Source: CAYIHX01 sp964363305 (lineage in GTDB: Bacteria; Bdellovibrionota; UBA1018). Taken from it: DNA of 11,712 bases. The stretch covers positions 1 through 11,712 of the forward strand of contig CAYIHX010000077.1 of assembly GCA_964363305.1 (NCBI GenBank), read 5' to 3'. The notes beneath the pieces are model-generated. The model made no database searches, was not told where the DNA came from, and saw only the letters and a list, made by a program, of their open reading frames with translations. Made by a program: the position numbers and the translations under genes. Of the stretch, positions 5,377 through 11,712 are shown in pieces. The first letter of the stretch is position 1; every line of letters starts with the position of its first letter.

Positions 5377-6980
5377 CGAAACTCGGCCTTCTTTTGTACC
5401 CGTTCGATGCGCCCCGAGACGATTTGGAAGAGGTTCTGGTCCGAGTTCGCATGCCAGATATCGGTGGATTCGGCCGCACCGGCGAAGTCCAGGGCGCCGG
5501 GCTTGCCTCCCATGCCACCGGCTTTCGCGCCCATCGATGCGAAGGGATTCGAGAAGCCGCCCTCCGAAGCGGCGCTGCGTGAGGCACCTCCGCTACCGCC
5601 GGCCATCATCGGTCCGACGCCGCCTTGGGGCATCATGCTGCCGGGAAAGTGCGCCTTCGAGGCCAGGTCCTTCCCGACGCCGGCCAGGGCCGCCGCCAGC
5701 TGTGGAGGAGCGCCACCGGGCACGGCAGCAGCCATCGCGCCTTCCATGCCGCCGCTCTTGAGGCCCGCCAAAATGCCGGGGCCGAGATTCGCGAACTGGT
5801 CTTTCAGGCGTCGGCCGAGGCCGGAGTGATTCAGGAGTTGAGCGTCGGTCGCGCCGAGGCGGCGCACCCCGGTTTCCATCGCGCTCTCGTAGTCGCTGGC
5901 CGTGGTCGGAGCCGTGGGATCGTTTGAGTCGCCGCCGTCGGCGCTATTTCGTCCGCCGCCGCCGAGGAGGAAGCCAGCCGGTCCGGCGCCGCCTTCTGCC
6001 TTCTTTTTTAGGTCGAGGGATTGCTGGCGATCTTCCGCGTACTGCTGCTCGACCATTGTGCAGGCTTGTTTGCGGGTGCTCGCCATGTCAGCGAGCGCCC
6101 CGCCGCGCGCGGCGGCCATCGCGGCGAAGATCACGGCCGTGGTGCAGGTGGTTTTGGCGTCCTCTGCGTTGTCGTTGTCGATTCGAGCTTGATTGCCTTC
6201 GGTCGTGCTGTTCAGTTCAGTGTTGCCGCCGAAGGTCATGGCCGCGGCTCCTCCCGCTATTCCGGCCACTCCGCCGATCCCCGAGACGGCGCGTGAGAGA
6301 TCGCTCTGCTGCAAGGCAAGCGAAGCGACCACCTCCGCAGCGCCGGCTCCCATCGCGCCGATCGAGCATACCTGGGTCATCGCTGCGGCCCCGACGCCGG
6401 TCGCGCTCAACGCGCAGGCCGTGCCGCAGCCGGCGGCGACCACGATGTCCATGGTGAGGAGGAAGTGTTGGGTCTTGTCGCTAAAATCCACCGTCTTCAG
6501 GGCCAAGCACTGTTGGTAGACATGAGAGTTGCGCAGGTTGCACTTCATGGCGTTTTTCTGGGCTAAATCGCAAGATTCGCCGGAGGCGAGCGTCACCGAG
6601 CAGCCGTCGGTGTGCCCGTCCGAGGCTTGCGCCCGTCGCTCCGCTTCGGTGAGTTGGGCGGCCCCGGTCACGGGGTAATCCTGGTGAGTTTGAATTCCCT
6701 TTCGTGCGCAGTACTGGTCTTCTTCGGCGTCCCAGGCGCCGCTGATAAAACCGACGACCGTTGTTCCGTTTTCATTTTGATTTTCGCCAATCCAGCGGAA
6801 GGCGCCACCTTCCCCCATCGCAAGAATCTCGTTGCAGACCTCGTTGCATCTACGGCCGGCGGGGCCCTCGCTGAGATCGGCGGGCGGGGGAGTCCAGGTC
6901 GGTCGCGGGCTGGGTTCGGCCCCTGCGGTGGTTGGTACGAGGAGGAGGGAGATCCATACCAGCGGAGTGACGTGCTTCAT
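5373..6980 (-). CDS. Exported Cys- and Gly-rich protein, third gene of the operon, 535 aa, unknown function
   Basis: ATG 6980-6978 overlaps the previous stop (ATGA) and has GGAG 7 nt upstream. Residues 1-21 are a Sec signal peptide (MKH, hydrophobic PLVWISLLLVP, cleavage likely at TAGA-EP). A Pro-rich stretch follows, then a region with cysteines at 45, 49, 91, 127, 137, 147 and 158. Next comes an Ala/Gly hydrophobic part (about 172-250) with CGTAC (185-189) and C205, then C279-T-T-A and C307. A charged helix follows, and residues 330-500 are Gly/Ala/Met-rich low complexity with SNPF at 477-480. The end carries NLFQIVSGR (516-524). CG-x-AC, CTTA, NPF and the terminal motif recur in the gene upstream, so the two are paralogues. 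I do not recognise a family. The hydrophobic parts may associate with membrane, and the cysteines fit an oxidising compartment. Confidence 0.85.
   Translation of the reverse strand: MKHVTPLVWISLLLVPTTAGAEPSPRPTWTPPPADLSEGPAGRRCNEVCNEILAMGEGGAFRWIGENQNENGTTVVGFISGAWDAEEDQYCARKGIQTHQDYPVTGAAQLTEAERRAQASDGHTDGCSVTLASGESCDLAQKNAMKCNLRNSHVYQQCLALKTVDFSDKTQHFLLTMDIVVAAGCGTACALSATGVGAAAMTQVCSIGAMGAGAAEVVASLALQQSDLSRAVSGIGGVAGIAGGAAAMTFGGNTELNSTTEGNQARIDNDNAEDAKTTCTTAVIFAAMAAARGGALADMASTRKQACTMVEQQYAEDRQQSLDLKKKAEGGAGPAGFLLGGGGRNSADGGDSNDPTAPTTASDYESAMETGVRRLGATDAQLLNHSGLGRRLKDQFANLGPGILAGLKSGGMEGAMAAAVPGGAPPQLAAALAGVGKDLASKAHFPGSMMPQGGVGPMMAGGSGGASRSAASEGGFSNPFASMGAKAGGMGGKPGALDFAGAAESTDIWHANSDQNLFQIVSGRIERVQKKAEFR
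5412..5435 (-). other. C-terminal NLFQIVSG motif, copy 3 (diverged)
   Basis: This encodes residues 516-523 of the 535-aa protein. The Phe lies 17 residues from the end. The Asp-Arg of the other copies is Gln-Ile here. Confidence 0.6.
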
Positions 6981-8380
6981 TTGCTAGCTCCAAAACCTTT
7001 ATAGGCGAGTGAGTAGTAACGGTACGAAATGCGGTCGAAGATGCCGAGGGATTTATCTTCGGCAACGGCCGCCGGTCCGCGTTTGAGATTCGCTTCAGCA
7101 ACTTTTTTCACGCCCGCATGTGGATCGGTGCCGGCATCGGCCGCGTTCTGCGGCAGGAGCTTGCTCAGCATGCCGGTGAGCGCGCCTGCGAAGGGATCGG
7201 CGCCGGAGGCGCCTCCGCTTCCGCCGTGACGGCCACGGCCGCCGACCATCGAGCCGATCCCGCCCGTCATCATCGCCATCTGTCCGGCGTGATCATCGAA
7301 CGTCGCTTTGAGCGCCGACTGTATCGGGGCCGGTGCACCGGCCGCCATGGCCGATCCGATCGCGCCCTTCGGGTCGCTTTGGATATTCTGCGCGAATTGA
7401 TCGAGGCTCATGCCCGCTCGTTTCTGAAATTCGCCCGCAAAGCGCGGGTCTCGGAGCAGTCGCGCGGGCAGGTTCGAGTCGCTGGCCATCGCGCACGAGA
7501 TTTGCGCCTGCGCGCCACTCGAGCGCGTCACACCCGCGCAGTTTCCGGCCGTGGCGTCGTTACCCGAGTCGTTGACGCCGCCAGTGCTGCCCAGCTCCGT
7601 GCGCTGGCCGCCGCCGGCGCCGCTCGTGGAGGTGTCACTCGAGACGGAGAAGCTGCCGTTGGGCCCCTTGCCGATGGCGCTCTGCTCTTCGGCGGCGAAT
7701 TTGAGCGCGTTGTCGAGCGCTTCGCTGGCGCTATCGCTCGATTGCACCGCGCTGACTGATTTCATCGCGCAGAGGCCAGCCGAGGTGAGTGCCGTCGTGC
7801 AGGACATCGTATCCCATTTACCGCTGGTCTCTTTTGCGGCCTCGCCCGCTGCGGGCACGGCTTCGGCGGCGGCGCTGCCGCCACTGCTCATCATGAGTCC
7901 CATCGCCGTCGATCCGAGCGAGCCCATCAGCGCGGTGAATTCGCCGGTGATGGCGGTGTCCGCGATTCCGGTTCCGATGTTGAGTCCTTGGCACAAGACT
8001 GTAGACCAGGCGCCGTTGGCGGAAATCGGAAAGCACGCCATGCCGCAGACGACGGCGACGGCCCCCCAGGCGACGGCGAGCCCGGTGTTTTTGTCGGCGG
8101 CGTCTTCGCCCGCGCGACTGGCGTCGCAGTACTGGTAGCGTGGTGGCGGTTCGTAGGCAGAGTTGATTTTCTTGCGGGCCTCGACTTGCTCTTTCGTCGG
8201 GATTCCGTTGCAGACGTTCGCCCGCGTGATCGGCGCGCCGGAGTCGGTGGCGGCGTCGCGGGGTTCGTCGACGATTGTCTGATCGGTCATGCGCCCTTGC
8301 GGGGGCGCCGCGCTGAGCGCGCTCGGAAGCAACGTCAGGATGGCGGTATACGAGATGAGTTTACGAAGTCGGAGCAGCAT
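6977..8380 (-). CDS. Exported Ala/Gly-rich protein, second gene of the operon, 467 aa, unknown function
   Basis: I start at ATG 8380-8378, which has AAAGGGG 5 nt upstream; that SD overlaps the stop codon of the gene before it. A TTG at 8401 would add seven residues but has no SD. Residues 1-24 are a signal peptide (RLRK, hydrophobic core, likely cut at ALSA-AP). Numbering from this ATG, C57 and C85 come first, then a hydrophobic Ala/Gly part (about 100-170) with CGMAC (112-116) and C130. C194-T-T-A follows, then a Ser/Gly linker and a short globular part (about 300-365: LLRDPRFAGEFQKRAG and SLDQFAQNI). A Gly-rich stretch with ADPF (394-397) leads to the end, GIFDRISY (446-453). The arrangement parallels the downstream gene closely. 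No family is recognised. It is cotranscribed with both neighbours. Confidence 0.85.
   Translation of the reverse strand: MLLRLRKLISYTAILTLLPSALSAAPPQGRMTDQTIVDEPRDAATDSGAPITRANVCNGIPTKEQVEARKKINSAYEPPPRYQYCDASRAGEDAADKNTGLAVAWGAVAVVCGMACFPISANGAWSTVLCQGLNIGTGIADTAITGEFTALMGSLGSTAMGLMMSSGGSAAAEAVPAAGEAAKETSGKWDTMSCTTALTSAGLCAMKSVSAVQSSDSASEALDNALKFAAEEQSAIGKGPNGSFSVSSDTSTSGAGGGQRTELGSTGGVNDSGNDATAGNCAGVTRSSGAQAQISCAMASDSNLPARLLRDPRFAGEFQKRAGMSLDQFAQNIQSDPKGAIGSAMAAGAPAPIQSALKATFDDHAGQMAMMTGGIGSMVGGRGRHGGSGGASGADPFAGALTGMLSKLLPQNAADAGTDPHAGVKKVAEANLKRGPAAVAEDKSLGIFDRISYRYYSLAYKGFGASK
7022..7045 (-). other. C-terminal GIFDRISY motif, copy 2
   Basis: This encodes residues 446-453 of the 467-aa protein. 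The Phe lies 19 residues from the end. Confidence 0.7.
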
Positions 8381-8390
8381 ACGTTCCCCT

Positions 8391-11348
8391 TTAGAGCCCA
8401 ATCACCCCGCGTCGGGTCTTGTCTTGATAGGTCTGATGAATGCGGTCAAAGATGTTGGCGTTGCGATCGAGCAGCGAGTAGGGCTGTTCGCCTTGACCCG
8501 CGCCGCCTCGGGCCCCGAAGTCGAGGATGCCGCGGCCCGCGGCTTCCTCGCCCTTTTTGCCGAGAAATTTTTCCATCATCGCGTTCAGGTCAGGACCGAT
8601 GGCTCCGCTCCCTCCGCCGCCGAAGTTGCCGCCGCCGCCCGCGAGCCCGCGCCCGATGCCGCCGGTCTCATATCGATTGGAGGCGCGATTGCGTTCGGCC
8701 ATGTACTTGGATTGCCCGGCGTCCGATGCGGCGGCGGTCGCGGCGGCGGTTCCGCCTGCTGACGGTGCGCCTCCGGCGCCTCCTCCTGCGGGGGCGCCGG
8801 CTTTAGCGGGAGCCTCGACAAAGGCGCCCCCGGTGGGCGCGCCTGCGATCGTGCCTTCGGGGAGTTTGGTGAGCGTCGGCTCACCGAGGCTGCCTGGGAC
8901 GTCGGTGAGCTCCTCATCCTCTTCGGCCGCGGAGGTTTCAGGATCGGTGTCGCCGGTGATGTTCGGCGAGTCGCCGTTGCCGAAGGGATTGCCGCCGCTC
9001 AGGTCGTCATCGCCGATCGAGAAGGTGGCGTCGTTGCGCGTTTCGGCGTTCGAGAGTTTTTTGATGCTCTCTCGCATGTCACGCGCGGCTTTCGCCTGCA
9101 TTTGGCCGGTGACGATCTGGGCGACGCCGGTGGCGAGCTGCATAGCGCCCGCGGCGGCGGCTTGCTGCGCCATTGCGCCGTGTTCAGCCGCGGCCTCGCC
9201 TCCGGCCATTTCGAGCTGCTCACCCACATAGGATTGTTTTCGTCGAATGCTTTGGGTTCGTGCCTCAATTTCGTTGCTACGGGTGGCTCGTAGTCGACTG
9301 ACTCTTTCTTCCGCTCTCTGGTGGGTCTCTTTCAATGCCTGGAATTTCTGAGGATCATTGCTGGAGCGCTCCAGTTGTTGGGAGATCTGATCACGCTGTT
9401 GCTCGGCTTCTTGGATCGCGGCCGAATGGGTGTGATTGCCGGAATATACAGATCCATCCTTATTGACGTCAGTAGACTGGATGATGCGGCCAGCGAGGCC
9501 GCCGACTTTGGAATGGTCAATGTAGCCAGTTCCTCCCTCGCGAGCATTGCCTTGGAGGTCCGCATCGCTCACGCTTTCTTCCGGGTGAAATGCTGATGCG
9601 GATTCGCCGCTTTCGCGGATGTCTTTCGCGTGGCGAGCGGCCGCGGTCAGGCTCTCCGCCGAAGAGGATCCCTCTCGAATTCTTTGGTACCCTGCCGTTC
9701 CTTTTTGGATACCTGGGCTGAGAGCTTCGCCATTCAATTCCCGGCGAAGTTGCGCCTGTGAAGATCCATGACCGATGGCGGCCGTGACCTGCGCGGCTCC
9801 AAATACGGCGCTGACCGTACCGAGAACGGTCGAGGTTTGTCCGCCGAGTTCTTGCGTGTCAGCGCCTGCAGTCATCATGGCCGCGGTTCCGCCCTCCTGC
9901 TGGGCCTGTGCTTGATTGAGCTGTCCAGCGGCGGTGACTACGGTCGATCCGATTTGTTGGCCGACTGTAGTGGTCATTTGGCCTGCATCGATCAAAGCTT
10001 TTGTTCCGGAGCAACCGAACTGAGCACGATCGATTCCTGATGCTGTCGCACAAGGATCGTCTCCGCCCATTTTTCGTAAGCGGGCAGCGACGCTCGCGGT
10101 GCCTTCCTCTCTCGAGAACGTCGCGTTCTCGCGGTCTGTCGACGAACTTCGTTGGCTTGCAGTCTCATTGTTCACGTTTGATTCGCTGAGGTTGGCTCGT
10201 ATGGCGTTTGCGTTGGCCATGCCATCGAGGCCGTCGTCGGGGGCGTCTCGGCGAGACGACGCTCGTGTGGGTGAATCGGCTGCGGAAGCGCGCGCGGCAA
10301 TGGTGCGTTCGCGAGCGGAAGCGAGAGCGCGTTGGGCTTCATCCCTTGTTTCTGGGGTTGCGGTTCGAAGTGCGCGGGTAGCGGCAGCCTCAGCAGCAGT
10401 CGCGGCGGTGAGTTCTTGTTGGCGAGCGGCGGTCAGATCTTGTTCCGCGAGAGTCCGCTCCGCGTCAGCATTGTTTTCACTGCTGGGAGCGCGTGGAGAG
10501 TCGGGAATCGATGGGTTGGCATTTCTCGCTTCGAGTGTGTAGAGCGCGGCCATGTCCGCTTCGGTTCTTCCTCGAAGCTCACAGGTTGATGGACGAGGAG
10601 TCGAATCGCAGCCGGCTCCGCTATAATAGCCCACTACTTGGCCGTTGATGGATTCCTCATAGATTTTATCTCCGTTCTGGCGCCTTCGGTTGCTGAGGGC
10701 CATGGCCCCCGGGGCGGAGTCAGAGGCTGCAAGGGGAGTCGCACTTTGTGGCGGTGAGGCGGCATTGGCGGTGGCTTGCGGTCCGTCCCCCCAGTTCACG
10801 CTACTATCGGCGGCGACTGGGTTAGAGGGCGGCGTTGATGCAGGCTGTGCCGCCGACGAGGGAGGATTCGAGGTCGAGGTGGTTTGGCGGCCTCTTTGTC
10901 CCTGTTGTTCTTGTCGTCCTTGTCGCCGTCGAACGCTTGGTGGGGAGAGGTCGACTTCCTCGATAGTTACGACGTGCCGCGCAGGAGTTGATTCGCCTGA
11001 CGAGGCAGGCGGAGCGTCCGCGACCGGAGCGGAGGCGGGCGCCCGATCGCTGCATACAATCGTAAATTGTTGAGATCTGCAGCCGGCGATAGCCACTTCT
11101 TCAGGGAATGGGGGGCGAAGGTATCTTCCGAAGTCTTCTTCAGAGCAGGCGTTGTTGAGTTCCCGTGTCGTCAGTGGAGTGGAGTCCCGGCGACCGCTTC
11201 TCAGGGGCCAATCGACGCAAAGAGTTCTGACATCCCCCCATCCCAAGTTCTCCAGAGCCAGAAAGGCGCCGATCGAAAGCGCGAGCAACGGCAACAGCGA
11301 GAATCGCGAACCGTGAAAGGTCCAGGCGCGGCAATTTAATTTCCCCAT
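8391..11348 (-). CDS. Large exported low-complexity and coiled-coil protein, first gene of the operon, 985 aa, unknown function
   Basis: ATG 11348-11346 follows a GGGGGG tract 8 nt upstream. A hydrophobic segment at 17-32 is a signal peptide or membrane anchor with no clear cleavage site. C44, C68, C90 and C99 precede a disordered Pro/Ser/Arg/Gln part (about 100-225, including RRRQGRQEQQGQRGRQ at 140-155). An Ala-rich helix (about 292-355), C433 and C446, and an Ala/Gly hydrophobic part (about 450-530) follow. Residue 627 starts DVNKDGSV, close to a calcium loop. Charged coiled coil covers 641-712, a second hydrophobic Ala part 725-757, an acidic stretch 798-815, and Gly/Ala-rich sequence 835-950. 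The end carries NIFDRIHQ (965-972), shared with the two downstream products. Residues 711-985 are encoded by much more GC-rich DNA than the rest. The family is unknown; a surface or envelope scaffold is my guess. Confidence 0.85.
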   Translation of the reverse strand: MGKLNCRAWTFHGSRFSLLPLLALSIGAFLALENLGWGDVRTLCVDWPLRSGRRDSTPLTTRELNNACSEEDFGRYLRPPFPEEVAIAGCRSQQFTIVCSDRAPASAPVADAPPASSGESTPARHVVTIEEVDLSPPSVRRRQGRQEQQGQRGRQTTSTSNPPSSAAQPASTPPSNPVAADSSVNWGDGPQATANAASPPQSATPLAASDSAPGAMALSNRRRQNGDKIYEESINGQVVGYYSGAGCDSTPRPSTCELRGRTEADMAALYTLEARNANPSIPDSPRAPSSENNADAERTLAEQDLTAARQQELTAATAAEAAATRALRTATPETRDEAQRALASARERTIAARASAADSPTRASSRRDAPDDGLDGMANANAIRANLSESNVNNETASQRSSSTDRENATFSREEGTASVAARLRKMGGDDPCATASGIDRAQFGCSGTKALIDAGQMTTTVGQQIGSTVVTAAGQLNQAQAQQEGGTAAMMTAGADTQELGGQTSTVLGTVSAVFGAAQVTAAIGHGSSQAQLRRELNGEALSPGIQKGTAGYQRIREGSSSAESLTAAARHAKDIRESGESASAFHPEESVSDADLQGNAREGGTGYIDHSKVGGLAGRIIQSTDVNKDGSVYSGNHTHSAAIQEAEQQRDQISQQLERSSNDPQKFQALKETHQRAEERVSRLRATRSNEIEARTQSIRRKQSYVGEQLEMAGGEAAAEHGAMAQQAAAAGAMQLATGVAQIVTGQMQAKAARDMRESIKKLSNAETRNDATFSIGDDDLSGGNPFGNGDSPNITGDTDPETSAAEEDEELTDVPGSLGEPTLTKLPEGTIAGAPTGGAFVEAPAKAGAPAGGGAGGAPSAGGTAAATAAASDAGQSKYMAERNRASNRYETGGIGRGLAGGGGNFGGGGSGAIGPDLNAMMEKFLGKKGEEAAGRGILDFGARGGAGQGEQPYSLLDRNANIFDRIHQTYQDKTRRGVIGL
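8433..8456 (-). other. C-terminal NIFDRIHQ motif, copy 1
   Basis: This encodes residues 965-972 of the 985-aa protein. The Phe lies 18 residues from the end. At DNA level it is nearly identical to the copy at 7022-7045 across the ATCTTnGACCGCAT core. Confidence 0.7.
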
Positions 11349-11669
11349 AAAACATTCCCCCCGGAATGATCCCCTACCTACCTATTATGCGGCGCGCGGC
11401 GAAAAATAGTCAATAAGTCGGGTATATAAAAATTCTATTCTATGTATTGAATAAATGAAGAGAAAATCAGGTGCTTCCTGTGTCGGCTTTGACTCATGGT
11501 CCGGCCCTGAGAGGAGGAGCTCCGAGAAGATGGCGGGGCGGCGCAATTTCAAACTTCTCCGGGAATGAGGCGCCGAGTCGGGATTTCAAACACGGTTTTC
11601 CGTCTGGAGGCGAAAAATTCGGAACACTCTTTGCAACGAACGGGATCTTTCGATATCCCAGAAAGGCGC
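11349..11669. other. Intergenic region with operon promoter; no secure gene
   Basis: Apart from the promoter and its AT-rich upstream block, this stretch shows ATTTCAAAC twice (11546-11554, 11583-11591) and short open frames on both strands (66-78 codons) without SD sequences or protein-like composition. I see no RNA gene or terminator. Confidence 0.5.
11384..11413 (-). promoter_or_regulatory. Strong sigma70-like promoter of the three-gene operon
   Basis: On the minus strand TTGACT (11413-11408, 5/6) is separated by 18 bp from CATAAT (11389-11384, 5/6). Transcription would begin near 11377, about 29 nt before ATG 11348. The spacer is AT on one side and an unbroken run of 13 G/C on the other. 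Upstream, 11414-11460 is very AT-rich (including ATTCTATTCTAT on the plus strand) against a GC-rich background, as an UP element would be. Confidence 0.7.
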
Positions 11670-11712
11670 ATGAAACAGATGAGCACCGACCCACCCAAAA
11701 AACCTAAACCTT
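11670..11712 (+). CDS. Possible start of a plus-strand gene cut off by the window edge
   Basis: ATG 11670 opens a frame reading MKQMSTDPPKKPKP to the edge. AAAGG lies only 3 nt before this ATG and 12 nt before the second ATG (11679), so neither spacing is ideal. TTGCAA-17-TATCCC (11631-11659) is a weak promoter candidate just upstream. Only 14 codons are visible, so this is a suggestion based on position and start signals. Confidence 0.25.
   Translation, partial: MKQMSTDPPKKPKP

Noticed and set aside
7118..8806. Long plus-strand open frames opposite the operon (213 and 272 codons)
   Set aside because: They are antisense to well-supported genes; the products are Arg/Ala-rich as expected from reading GC-rich genes backwards.
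11494..11694. 66-codon minus-strand frame at the window end
   Set aside because: GTG start with no SD, and it overlaps an equally unsupported plus-strand frame; composition is not protein-like.
1..11712. CRISPR array, insertion sequence or prophage genes
   Set aside because: No regularly spaced repeats, transposase, integrase or terminal inverted repeats were seen on either strand.

Overview
The window reads as a chromosomal segment of a Gram-negative bacterium with an elaborate envelope. Gene density is high, many genes overlap by ATGA, several products carry Sec signal peptides, and one has a lipobox. A lineage such as Bdellovibrionota or another delta-proteobacterial-type group is my guess from the general style of the proteins; no marker gene here proves it.

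Layout. 1-1482 (minus): two translationally coupled genes, a truncated STAS-like protein and a degenerate HDOD-like protein, which look regulatory. 1611-2837 (minus): a lipoprotein with a von Willebrand A (VWA)-type metal site. 2838-3363: a 526-bp divergent intergenic region with a near-sigma54 motif and a perfect 10-bp hairpin. 3364-4347 (plus): an exported seven-repeat WD40 protein. 4377-4449 (minus): tRNA-Ala(GGC), whose flanks are complementary and extend the acceptor helix by about 18 bp. 4544-5376 (plus): an MntA/HepT-type (MNT-HEPN) toxin-antitoxin pair with a candidate palindromic operator between it and the tRNA. 5373-11348 (minus): a tightly packed three-gene operon of large exported Ala/Gly-rich proteins, behind a strong sigma70-like promoter (TTGACT-18-CATAAT). 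11349-11712: promoter region and possibly the start of another plus-strand gene.

The least explained part is the three-gene operon. None of the three proteins matches a family I recognise. All three end in the same short motif, [NG]-[IL]-F-[DQ]-x-[IV], with the Phe 17-19 residues from the C-terminus. The two smaller proteins also share a CG-x-AC cysteine motif, a C-T-T-A motif and a Gly/Met-rich NPF/DPF stretch, so they are paralogues. The order (promoter, largest gene, then two smaller genes with 10-bp and -4-bp junctions) suggests made-together components of one envelope or surface assembly. That is inference. The C-terminal motif could be a sorting, docking or processing signal.
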